DNA of 64,000 nucleotides from Galaxea fascicularis (Eukaryota; Cnidaria; Anthozoa; Scleractinia; Euphylliidae). The translations under genes were made by a program, and so were the position numbers. The stretch lies in contig OX419347.1 in the NCBI GenBank assembly GCA_948470475.1, positions 2,984,572 through 3,048,571 on the forward strand, written 5' to 3'. Below the pieces are notes generated by a model that worked only from the letters and a program-made list of their open reading frames with translations, was not told the DNA's origin and searched no databases. This document shows positions 13,649-24,486 of this stretch, piece after piece (positions within the stretch are counted from its first letter, which is position 1; each line of letters starts with the position of its first letter).

Positions 13649-16600
13649 ATGGATATGGAAGAAAACCTGGAATTCAAGGAAAATACAACAAAGAAAAAAA
13701 CTATTGTAATTATTGCTGCTATAGTTTTGTTTCTTGTGGCCATAGGTATTGGAATCGTGATTGGATATTCACTTGCGATAAAGAAGCCGGAGTCCAAAGA
13801 TGACAGCTCCACAAAAACTGGCATCGGGAAGACTGAATTTCAGAAGCGTCTAGAAGCAATCAGCAACCATCACGACAGCTTTAAGGAAGCTATCAGCGAG
13901 GAAAAACTTAAAAGCAGCCTAAAGTAAGTCAGTTAGTTGCTGAGTTCCCTGGTAACATGGAAACAGATGGGATGCTGTAGTTTCCTTAGTTATAGAATTT
14001 CGTTCTGTAGAAGGGATGGCACAGCTTGAGGCGTAGCCTCTTAATCTGGCGCTGAATCTCTTTAGGACGGCTAGTTTGCCTTATCAGCTCATGCAGCGAT
14101 GCAATTTTGCCAAAATTGGGATTTCCAACGACAGTTCAGGTTGTTTACTTGTCCTGTTTTGGTTGCCTTGAAACAGGTCGGCAAGTAACATTGTTTCATT
14201 GCCCAGGCCTTCACGCTACGCTTTCGCTTCTGATCTTCTTCATCAAATTCGAATCAAATATGTTTTCGTCGACCTGCCTTCGCGGGTGACAAAGCGTTTT
14301 ATTTGTTTTCTTTCTTACTTTTTTCCACGCGTCTCGTCGTGGTTTGTTTGTGTCAAGCCATTTACGACAAGATCAAATGCTACAGTCAGTATACAGTACC
14401 CAAACAGTGCTTGCAAACTCTCCTATCTTCCTTCTGCGGAAGTTCCCCTCCTAGAGAGTTTTGAAGGAAGGCTTTCAATCCTTACTCCAGCTATACATGA
14501 CCCGATGTAAAAACTTTTAGAAATGGTAATGGACAGGAGTCCGGTGAGGAGTTTAATTTATTTCATAAAGTTAAAAATTATCTGTCAACAACGTCTCTTA
14601 AGCCCGGGTCAAACGCCGTACTTCAAACTCAGTCACGCGAAGTACGACGTTTGATCCTTAAGTTCGACTGATTTCATTTGGATTGGCTGATTCGTTCTTC
14701 ACGGCCGGCCAGGCAGGAATACCAGCTGAAGATAGAGTTTGGGTCCAACGCCGATCCTGACATGCGCCGAACCAAATGCATCAGTAATCATGTTAATGTA
14801 TATCAATGTGTAAGTGAACCTAGATCTGTTTATATTCATGATCCAGTTAAGTTCGGCGTTTGACTCAACAGGCGAACTTAACTAATTTGGGTCGACCTAA
14901 ATTGTAATTAAGTTCGGCTCATGTGAAGTACGGCGTTTCACCTGGGCCTTAGATACGGCCGCCGAAGGAATGCAGTGTCACGTAAAAGTTGCTGTGACTA
15001 CAGTACACAACGTGAGGTTTAGGATCGTTTAGATCCAAACAAAACTCAAGAAAATACTAAAAGCTCACATTTCATGGTTGTCCTTTCGGGAATAAATGTC
15101 AACTCCTAACGAAGATACTAATGAAGTCTTGAAGAGGATTGAAACTGGGTTTTTGGAGGTCTCGAAATGATCAAAATCTCGTTTCCAGAGTTCCCGTTCC
15201 TTTGGTCTTCAGCGGGTTGGGGACACGTACAGACTCTGGGTTACCCTGGGTGCCGGAGGTTATTTTTTTCGTTTGGTTGAGGGAAATTACGCGGCGCATA
15301 GCGTGGAAAGGAAAAAAAATAACCTCTGGTCACACGAGCAATCAACCTCATTTCCATGTGACAAATTAGTTCAGAATTTGAACTAGTTCGTTGATTGGTT
15401 CTCCAAAGGAAACAACGATTGTGATTGGCTTACGAAAAGTGTGGTTTCCCAGCCGACAGCACAGCAAGGAAATGAGGTTCATTATTCGTGTGACAAGAGG
15501 TTATTTTTTTTCCTTTCGGCGCTTCGCGCCGCGTAATTTCCCTCAACCAAACGAAAAAAATAACCTCTGGCACCTAGGGTAACTCTGGGTACAAGATGTA
15601 AACTGTAAATCATCTTGCTTGTGTCACGCAGGTTTTTCTCTGAGAAACCGCATATTGCAGGCTCACCCCGTCAGAAGGAGCTTGCAGACGAGCTCGCCAA
15701 GCGCTGGACAGAGTATGGATTTGATGACGTGGAACAACCTGAGTACAAGGCACTGCTCTCTTTTCCGAACACCACACACCCGACGAGGATAACCATCAAA
15801 TATAAAAACGGGACCATTATTCATCAAATCAAAGGAGAAGAACAGGTATAGATAGCGTCTTAAAGTGTATCGAATGAGATAATTCTTTCCTAGGTACACA
15901 TTAACCCTATACCCAACTCCTTACCCCACATGACTGAATATACCCCAGCTAAAAACTGGAGAATATCCAGTGATATTCTCCAAATGCGTCTTGCGAAAAA
16001 AAAACATTTGAGGGATAATAAAGATAACAGCATCCACTAGGCTTTGGAAATATGCTCGGATATTTTGCTTTGGATATTATCTGTTCCTCGAACATCACAG
16101 TTTTCCTTAAGCTTTGCTCTCGGAAAACTGTTCGCTTCTCGCAGCAGATAATGCCTGCGGACAAATAGTATCCGAGAATATTTTCGCGCCAAATGGAGAC
16201 TATTGTTTATATATACCGCCATGATGGCTAAGCCAATCAAACCTCTAGCATTGCATTATTCTATGATCTAGTCTTAATAATGACCGATATCTCATGTACA
16301 CTAAATAGCCAATTAAAACTCATGTAATAATCAGAGGATTATTGTCGGTACGGATGTTTACTCAAACGAGCTTTTACTGACTCAATAGCTGTAATTGGCA
16401 ATTCATGGTATACTAAGTGACGAATATTCCATGTCCAATAGGTCAATCAAAGCTCAGGCAATTTATTACCCAGTTAATAATAATTATTCATTGCAGACTT
16501 ACCTCCATATGATCTTTTGCGATCCTTCTCATGTTTAGGATGGGGGTTCCAAGAATGCTGTTCTGCCCTTCCTTGGTTACAGTCCAAGCGGAAAAGTGGA

Positions 16601-19541
16601 AGGGGAGCTGGTTTACGTGAACTATGGCCGAGTTGAAGACTTTGAGAAGCTCAAGGATCTGAATGTTAATGTGACTGGCAAGATCGCCATCATGCGATAC
16701 GGAAGAATATTTCGAGGAAATAAGGTAAGGTCAACCATAACCCGTTGAAGTCCCGGCTTCAACATGTATATTCTCTTCACTAGTGCGAGTAGGGAGAATT
16801 TGTTTAAAATCAAATCATGTTATCGTGTGATAATTATTTCCTTAATTCTCCCAGCTTGTATCTTGAAATCATTGGAGACATCCAGGCCACTGTAAGAATT
16901 TTAAAGGTTAAAAGTTTCAGTAACAAAAGATGCTGTCCCAGGGTCTAAATAAACCTAGAAAAACTGTGATTGGATCGGTAATGCGTTTATAGTAGCGGTT
17001 TACTCCTGTCCTCAAGAAAATAGGAACATAACCTCTTAGTTTGTTTAGAGAATCGCGACAAGAACAAAACAAAAGATATGAACGTCTGAACGATGGTAAA
17101 CGACAGAGCGTTTGATGAAACTAAAATAATGCAATCTATTGTCCGCGGAGAGTCGCGAAAGCGAAGCCCTTCAGTAAAAACTACCTGCTGCCTCATAAGA
17201 CCAAGATTACAGTTTAATTTGTGTTTTCTGTTTTCCAGGTCGCCAACGCAGCTACAAACGGCGCTATAGCTGCCCTCATCTACTCAGACCCTGCAAATTA
17301 TGCCCGGGCAGGGGGTGATCCGAAAGATACTTACCCCAACACCGCCTGGCTTCCCGCCAGTGGAGTGCAGCGGGGATCGCTGTACACATTCCCTGGTGCT
17401 GGAGATCCCCAGACACCCGGTGTAGCCGCAATCCCTGGGATGTACCGGAGATCACGAGAAGACAGCGAGCTGCCTCCCATCCCCGCACATCCCATGGGAT
17501 ATGGAGATGCCATTCACTTTCTCAGCAGAATGGGAGGTGAACCGGTTAAAAATTCGTGCGTTTAGGTGTTCTATTCACACGGATCCGCGAAACCGTACGG
17601 AAATTTAGACGCCTAGCCGTTCAAAAATTCGACCGCCAAAATCGAGATCGAATTTTTAGCCGGTACGGTCGAAAATTTGACCGGTGCGTTGTGAACAGCC
17701 TGACCGTCTAAATTTTTGTACGGCAAAGGCGTGATTGAATTTAAGTTTTGGTTAAGTAGCGCTCAGCGCATGGAAAGCTGGTAAAACTACTGAAAAATAA
17801 GAAATTCGACCAGGTCTGTCAGTTCCATGTGAATAGAACAAAAATATTGAGTGGCACCGTGTGGAAAAAATGTCCCATCATTTTTTTCAACTGGTGAAAA
17901 ATTCGTCGGTACCGTGTAAATGTAGCCTATAAGCTCGCAGACTACGAGGAACGTCTCCTCACCCTCACGAGCCGCGTTTCGATCCTCGTGACAAGCAACT
18001 TCAAATCGCATGTGCGTTGTTCCCGCTTAGCTATCAACTCTCGTTTCTCCTGTAATCGGAGCCTTACCCAAATACTGTGATTTTGGTTACCCCAGTGTCA
18101 AAAGAAAGAGGGGCCGCCGTTCATGACTGTGACAAATTCAATACAATACAATACAATACAATACATTATTACACAACTTAGACAGTCAGAGGGCCAATAA
18201 CTAAAATCGACCAATAAGATTGCTCTATTGCCAGTCCGATATTCTCTAAGTATTGGACCGGGTATTGTCCCAAATGATCCCGCGTTGTTCTCGTGTAATA
18301 AATCTCTTATTAACCAAGCTTCCTCGGGACCGTACTGGGAGAATATCGGCGCTCGGTCCGTCCTGTCAAGACCTCGAGCCGATATTCTCCCAGTACGGCC
18401 CTCGCGCTTGGTTAATAAGATATATATAAAATATAATACAATACAATACATTATAAAATGTTGGAAGAGTTACGCGCGCTGTGATTGGTCGAATCGAGTT
18501 CATTATATCTCCGATAAAGCACGCGCTCTACGTCACGCGTGTGCACTGTTGAGTTCTAATGCACGCTGCCTACGTCACAAGCTCGTGTGCGAGCAAATAG
18601 GTATGAAAGCTAGCTTGACCCATACAGTTATCTTACTTATGGCCCTCACGACCATGCACTAACCGAAATGTTATACCAGTGCAAACAATAATATCATGGT
18701 ATCCCAAACAGTAGACCTAATTCTGACCTTGATCCTAAAAGTAGACACACGACCCATGACATATTTGTAAATGTCGATCAGGCGAACTTTCCACCAAATC
18801 ATCGTAATCTAAAACGCATGAAAACAAATGAAACAGTTTAAAAACGTTTGCGCAACTCTAACCCTGAAACTGGGTTTTGGCATGAAATAATATTCTTTTT
18901 GACTCCTTGGTATATATGTACAGAAACATCGATATATGAGGATCCCTTCTTGAAGTTACGGAGCAGGAAAAAAAAAGGAATCAGAACCTTAAGCGTAACA
19001 CCCATAGTTTCCCTTTTAGGAGTTGAAGCACCAGAAGAATGGAGGGGTACTCTAGGCATTACCTACCGTCTTGGGCCGGGCTATAATACAAGCAACATGA
19101 CGGTTTCACTTGAGGTCAATAACTACTATGAAGTCAAGTCGATCTTCAACGTGATTGGTACAATGTATGGCAGCGAGGAGCCTGATCGCTATGTTTTGAT
19201 TGGTAACCATAGAGATTCATGGGTGTACGGAGCTGTTGACGCAAGCAGTGGAACCGCTGCTATCACTGAAATTGCTCGTGGGCTCGGAGAATTGAAAAAG
19301 GCTGGTTGGAAACCACGTCGAACCATTAAGGTAAAAACAGAACTTAAATGTTTCACTTAAAGTTTATACTCTGCTAACAAAACCTATGTCTATGATAAAA
19401 GCCATGGTGCCATGGCTATGGCTACAGTTTTTGTGTCAAGTTCATTCTCCATCGATTTCTCTCCCCACCAGAATCATCATTATAATCATCTTTATCATCA
19501 TCGCAATTGCCATCGCCACCACCATTATCGTCATCATCGCC

Positions 19542-19572
<31 letters not shown>

Positions 19573-22251
19573 CCATCATCATCGTCGTCGTCGTCGCCAT
19601 CGTCGTCGTCGTCATTGTCACCATCACCACCAGCATTGACAGCACCATCTCTATCGTAATTGTTGTTTGTCTCTAGTACGGTGTTTGTCTCTAGTACGAA
19701 CCCAGGATTGCAGGACAAAAAGTCTGAAACAGGTTTTAACCGAAAAGGCGAAAACCATTAACAGGGTGAGACGCTTCCAACGACGATGAATTACCTTTAA
19801 CAGTTATCCGCGCTTTGCCTTGGTTCTCAACTCTTTTCGCGGAGGTTGAGCTTGGTCTTAAGGGAATTGGATCGTACACCAGTACGTTGGGCTTAGCTAG
19901 TTGTCGCATGTAAATTAAGGTGTCAGTATCAAGTGACATACTTCACGGTGACGTAGTTTTCTGTGTGCAGATTTGCAGCTGGGGTGGTGAAGAATACAGT
20001 CTTATTGGATCAGTGGAGTGGGTTGAACAACACGAAAAGCTTCTCACTGAAAGAGCAGTCATCTACCTTAATGCAGATACCGCGGTGGGAGGCAACTACT
20101 TCATGGCCTTCGCGTCCAGCCCTCTTGTGAAAGACACCATACGGGACTTCAGCAAGACTGTGCGAGATCCTAGTGCGCATGACGATAAGAAAACCATTTA
20201 CGACATCACGGCTGAGAGAAATCCTGTCTGGCCCAAGACAGATCCTCCTAAACCAAATGTGGGTAACTTGGGGGCGGGAAGTGATTATGCTGCATTTTAT
20301 CAATATGTTGGCGTCCCTGCGGCTGATTTTTATTATCTTGGTTACAACAACACTCCTGTTTTCTACCCCGTGTACCACACGCAACACGACACGTTTGAAT
20401 GGCTCACGAAATTCATTGACCCCAATTTCCAGTACCACAAGGCTGCGGCTCAGATGTGTGGAGGGCTGCTCCTCATGTTTGCTGACATCCCACTGTTGCC
20501 GATGAGTGTTACGCTATATGCTGACGCATTAAACACCTCTTTGAATACACTTAAGATGCAAAACCGTGCAAAGCTTAAGAATCACACTGTAACATTGGAC
20601 CTCTTAGAAGGAGCTGTTCAGAAGTTCCGAGGAGTTGCAACGAATTTCACCAAGGCCAGGTAAGGGTAAAGTGAAATGGCTAGCTATTGGCGAAAAAAGT
20701 TGTTAGAAATCCCCTTGTACATGAGCGCAATAAACAGCACCACAGGAACGTAATGCGCAGTAGCTTTAATTTGAATGATCACACTTTAGGATTTCACCCA
20801 CACTTTGTACACGAACACAACAAACACAAAAAACACCACAGCAAAGTACTCAGTGCTCAGTAGCTTTCATTTGAATGGTCGCACGTTAAGATTTCATCCA
20901 CAGACTCAAAAGTTAGAAGCACCTTGTACAGCATAGCAAACAGCACCACAAGAAAGTTCCGCTCAGTAGCTTTCATTTTCACACTTTAGGATTTCATCCA
21001 CAGACTCAAACGTGTACAGTATAATGAACTGTACAGCGGAAAAGAACTGCTTAGTAGCTTTCAGTTGAATAGTTCCACAGAATCAACCCTTGATCAAGCA
21101 CCTTGTATAACATAAAGCCGCTTGGTAACTATTATCATTATATTATTTGCTGGCTGGCCACCTTTTGGATTCTGAACTTCGTGGAATCGAAGTGGAAGCA
21201 AATAGAAAACCTTCCGACCCTATTTGCCCGGCTTTGATAATAACCTGCGGGCAGTTAGGGGAGAGAAGAGAGGTAGAGCTTTGATTGCGTAAATCTTCAT
21301 TACATGAACATCAGCGCAACAATAATGCGCTCTGAAGATGTTAATGATCATTGCAGTGTGCACGTTCCAAAAGCAGTTAGCGAAAATAAAGCCTGAATTT
21401 TTAATTTTGCTTGGGCTGGTTTGCAGCGCGCAAAACTGTGATGATCTCGTACATCTTCATCAACTGTCGCGAATGGCTCCTTTGCCCCAATAAATCCACG
21501 ACAATTCACCTTTGGTTAACCACGTTCCTTTAATCTTTCGGTTCTCACAACTCACAAGTCCGCATTATTCCTTCCACGTAGTAATCTGATCTTGTTTTAA
21601 CAAATGGAAAACTGATATTGTAAAATCCATCACGCGGTAACGTCCGTCACACATTCATTTAACAAGTTTTAACAAATGTAACAATACATGTAAGTACACT
21701 GATTTCAACCTCGTTCCCAGGGTCTCTCCTCTTCCCTTCTCCATAGGAAAGGAAGAGGAGAGACCCTGGGAACGAGGTTGCACTGATTTCCGACACAACC
21801 GCACTTCAATGTATTCTTTTCATATATTCTCAAAGACTCCCAAGCTAGCTGCATACGCGAAAGGTGACGGACTTGCCGTTATTGGTTCAATAAAAATGCA
21901 ATACTGTTTTTGTTAAGTTTGATAGTTTATATTGTTAGGGATGTAATGACGAAGAAACTCAAGGAGTTTGATGAACCAAGTTTTGCCGAGCTGCGCAGAC
22001 TCAATGACCGAATGATTAAAGTGGAGCGAGCGTTCATTTACTCCTATGGCCTGCCGGGAAGACGCCTGGTTCGTCACGTGATCTTTGCTCCCAGCATGTA
22101 CAACGTATACGGCTCTTCAAGCTTCCCTGGAGTCAGCGATACTCTGTTCAACTTGAGTGAAACTGGGGCCCACGATGAAGTTGACCGTCAGTTGTCGATC
22201 GCCACACAATCCGTGCTTGCAGCTGTTGATATACTATCCGCTCCTTATTAA
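13649..22251 (+). CDS. NAALADL1: NAALADL1-like M28B membrane metallopeptidase, copy A (intact)
   Basis: Type II membrane zinc exopeptidase of the glutamate carboxypeptidase II family. Exons: 13649-13923, 15632-15845, 16539-16724, 17239-17536, 19020-19330, 19971-20659, 21939-22251; phases join exactly to 761 aa (human GCPII has 750). Membrane helix at about residues 18-44, then a short stalk, PA-like apical domain, M28 catalytic domain and a C-terminal helical domain. Zinc ligands by alignment: H388 (IGNHRDSW), D398 (GAVDASSG), E436 (WGGEEY), D464 (LNADTA) and H564 (YPVYHT); catalytic base E435. NHRD, GAVD-SSG, RLGPG and GAGSDY match the NAALADL1 branch better than GCPII. The S1 arginine patch of GCPII (human R463/R534/R536) is A474/D547/Y549 here, so classical acidic-peptide or folate specificity is doubtful. 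Stop TAA at 22249. Confidence 0.93.
14602..14948. mobile_element. Harbinger-like MITE in intron 1 of copy A
   Basis: The left end GGTCAAACGCCGTACTTC is inverted at the right as GAAGTACGGCGTTTCACC, and TTA flanks both sides (3-bp duplication, as in PIF/Harbinger). Internal motifs (AAGTTCGGCTCATG, AAGTACGGCGT) are shared with the larger element at 29819-30675, so the two belong to one family. Outer boundaries are good to a few bases. Confidence 0.7.
15242..15581. mobile_element. Mutator-like foldback element with 9-bp target duplication
   Basis: Begins TACCCTGGGTGCCGGAGG and ends with the inverse, CTCTGGCACCTAGGGTA. Arms of about 80 bp (AGGTTATTTTTTTCGTTTGG, GAGGGAAATTACGCGGCGC) are inverted at the right. 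Flanks ACTCTGGGT at 15233-15241 and 15582-15590 are identical 9-bp direct repeats, the size typical of Mutator-like elements. It ends 50 bp before exon 2 of copy A. Confidence 0.8.
17537..19019. other. Intron 4 of copy A, repeat-filled
   Basis: 17545-17935 looks like a degenerate inverted element (AATTCG and ACGGT motifs repeated in both orientations; low confidence). 18139-18165 and 18427-18451 are (AATAC)n arrays flanking an inverted repeat at 18307-18420, in which TTATTAACCAAGC and GGAGAATATCGGC are inverted on the right as GCCGATATTCTCC and GCTTGGTTAATAA. The ORF spanning 18228-18662 lies inside this repeat and is not credible as a gene. Confidence 0.6.
19475..19645. repeat. (ATC/GTC)n trinucleotide microsatellite in intron 5 of copy A
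   Basis: Long ATC runs degenerating to GTC/ACC, translating as poly-His, poly-Asp or poly-Ile/Met in different frames; not coding. A shorter ATC-rich tract sits at the matching place in intron 5 of copy C (41341-41410), followed in both by a GTCTCT-GTACGAACCC stretch, so these introns share ancestry. Confidence 0.93.
20705..21125. repeat. Degenerate tandem repeat (about 105-bp unit) in intron 6 of copy A
   Basis: At least four irregular units carry CAGTAGCTTTCATTTGAA, CACTTTAGGATTTCATCCAC, AGACTCAAA and CACCTTGTACAG in the same order. Related units reappear at 28087-28345 in intron 1 of copy B. Confidence 0.85.
21706..21780. mobile_element. 75-bp hairpin MITE with 9-bp target duplication
   Basis: Arms CAACCTCGTTCCCAGGGTC and GACCCTGGGAACGAGGTTG are perfect inverts, with TCTCCTCTTCC against GGAAGAGGAGA further in. 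It is flanked by identical CACTGATTT at 21697-21705 and 21781-21789. The 9-bp duplication points to Mutator-type mobilisation of an almost minimal hairpin. Located in the last intron of copy A. Confidence 0.85.
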
Positions 22252-22584
22252 CGTATCAAACTTTGGGTTAGGATTTTGGTTGACAATAGAACTTTTTTTC
22301 GCTCCTTTTATGGCCTATTTTATTGTTTGAGGGGATTAGGCTTTATTGTTTGCAAAACAATGGATGCAAATAACCGACATGCAGTTCGATTACCGACCGC
22401 GAAATTCAAAATCTTCGTTAGTGATTAGAGTGACAAAACCAACTCCTTTGGAGTAGGGGCGAGACAATAGTTGTAAAGCTATTAATGAACTAACAGGTGG
22501 TGGGACGGGAAATTGATAACAAGATGAGAAAGGTCTGGACAGTACACTAAACTAAGCAACAGTTGGCAAGTGTATGCAGAACTT

Positions 22585-22760
22585 CGATTCCAACTGAAAT
22601 CTGTGTGCCTGAAAGGAAACGGTACACGAAAACCCAGGTGCATTTTCGATTCCAACTGAAATCTGCGCTAGAAAGGAAACGGTCGGCGAAAACCCAGGTG
22701 CATTTTCGATTCCAACTGAAATCTGCGCTAGTAAGGAAATGGTGCGTGAAAACCCAGGCC
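22585..22760. repeat. 60-62-bp tandem repeat, three copies
   Basis: Units start at 22585, 22647 and 22707 with CGATTCCAACTGAAATCTG and contain AAGGAAACGGT and GAAAACCCAGG. It lies in the 3' flank or UTR of copy A. Confidence 0.93.
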
Positions 22761-22823
22761 TTAGTTTTAGAAACATAAAGGAAATTTCTTTGGCATCAAT
22801 GTATGTATGCATATACATCTGTT

Positions 22824-22829
22824 AATAAA
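22824..22829 (+). terminator. Possible polyadenylation signal of copy A
   Basis: AATAAA 573 nt after the stop codon. It is the first canonical hexamer I noticed there; support is positional only. Confidence 0.35.
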
Positions 22830-24220
22830 TTTTCTGATTAGAACCACATCCAACTCCTTGAATTCTACTGCTTTCAGTGACAATACTTATTTTCCGCGCA
22901 ACGAACGCCGAAAAACAATTTTTTTGCATAATTACCACATCACACAATAGACCTTAAAGACAAATTTTGTCACACCTCGGCGGTTCATTTATCCGAAAAA
23001 CCATTGATCTGTGATTTACACAAAAAAAAAACCGTTTACCAGGCAAAGCACACGATTTTTCAACGTGAACATCGAAGGAGTGATGGTCCTCGCAGAGATG
23101 TTAGCGCAAGAAAGGTTGAAAACGCAGAAAATCACTCAAATGGAAAAAGGTGCTATAATAACACTCTTTGTTTGCCAATGTTTGCCGGCTGTGGTGCCGA
23201 TTTCTTTTACCATCAGTCTTAACGCCGCTGATAGCATAACAACGCCATGCACGAAGTAAATATAAAATAAGTCATTCGAAGCCGAACAAAAAACATAAGC
23301 CGTATGCACGAGATTGCGTTCGCAGAGAATTAAAATGAAACCGAGCATCAAACTTATGAAACAAAGCCGACAGCAATTTTGCTCACGCCTTGAGTAAAGC
23401 GAAACGCAGTTGCCGACACAAATGTTTCCCCGTTTCCCCGAGCGCGCAAGATTTGTTGCGGATTTTGCGTCCGGGTAACAAAAACTGTTTCTGATTGTCA
23501 AGAAACATTTTATGTCCGCGACAAGTATTTCCCAGTTTGCGCGCCCAGCCCCCGTTCGTATATCTTAGTAACAGATATTTTGTCACCAGTGGACTACCGG
23601 TGGGTACAAAATTGTCATCACCTACAATTTACCGACTCGGATCCGATCCAAGCCGAGCGTGATTTCGCTCTTAAGTCCCAAAGGAAAGAAAACAAAAGCG
23701 TCATTGTCTTCAAAAATCCTAACCATGACAATAGGCAAAGTTTGATACGAAGACACTTTTTTCAGTAAGGTTTATTATAGCTAATACTTATACATTCCTT
23801 TGGCGATTAAAAGCTAAGTAGCATTAATTAAATAAATAGATCAAGAGACAGAATCTCAGAGAATTTCTTGCCTTTGAAAAGCTTTTTACATATTTATAGA
23901 CGAGCAAATTAGTTTTTGCAAGCTATTGGTTGCAACACATCGCGTGACGGTAATATAGCCTGAAGATTTTCCTGCATGTGGGGTATTGTTTCAATGCTTT
24001 GAGGGCAAATCCCATCCCAGACGACGTATTATCAGATAGGCTCAGACAAAATGCCGGAAATGGGGTCTGACCTTGTTAGACAGTTTGACGTCATTTTAAG
24101 ATAAAACAAGTTTGGTTTCTATTATCTTCAAATTAACAAGACAGCACATCGTTCAGGCTGTCTTTCAGAAGCTCCCGGAAATCACACATTTTCACGAACA
24201 AAGTGCATTTAGTTTTAAGC

Positions 24221-24486
24221 ATGAAATCCAATGGCAAAACAGAAGGACCGACTAAATGGATTGTCGCAATAGTTTTGCTTGTTGTGGCTTTCGCTGTGGG
24301 AATAATCATCGGATATTTTGCGATGAAGAAGCCCCAGTTGAAGGGCCACGATGACCAAAACACTTGCATCTCCAATGCAGACAAGAAAGCTGAATTCAAA
24401 AAGCGCTGGGAAAGAATGATTACCTACCACCAGGGTTTTCAAGAAAGAATGAGTATCAGTGAGACGAAGTTTCGAGACAGTCTCAA
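24221..24486 (+). CDS. Orphan first exon of a NAALADL1-like gene (alternative first exon of copy B, or relic)
   Basis: Codes for 88 residues plus two bases: MKSNGKTEGPTK, a membrane helix at about residues 13-37 (WIVAIVLLVVAFAVGIIIGY), a charged stalk, then KFRDSLK, ending at donor AA|GTAAGT exactly as in the other three first exons (phase 2). No second exon of its own follows; the next downstream feature is the B first exon at 26792. It is therefore either an alternative promoter/first exon that splices to 30739, or the remnant of a fourth copy. The frame is fully open and the donor intact, favouring use. Its stalk (AMKKPQLKG) is nearest to copy A (AIKKPESKD). The earlier in-frame GTG at 24203 is unlikely as a start. 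Confidence 0.7.

Larger units (their letters stand above)
22252..24220. other. 3' region of copy A and spacer before the orphan first exon
   Basis: Holds the A 3'UTR, a 60-62-bp tandem repeat at 22585-22760, and about 1.4 kb without recognisable elements. ORFs at 23004-23501 overlap one another on both strands and resemble nothing known to me. Any promoter for the 24221 exon would lie at the right end. Confidence 0.5.

Noticed and set aside
18228..18662. 144-aa ORF
   Set aside because: Spans an inverted repeat and (AATAC)n tracts in intron 4 of copy A; the opposite strand gives an ORF of similar length.
19386..19718. Poly-His and poly-Asp ORFs resembling metal-binding proteins
   Set aside because: Pure ATC/GAT microsatellite read in several frames on both strands, within an intron of copy A. 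The same applies to 56279-56683.
22585..23260. Direct repeats with regular spacing, considered as a CRISPR-like array
   Set aside because: The 60-62-bp units repeat along their whole length with no unique spacers, and the context is eukaryotic.
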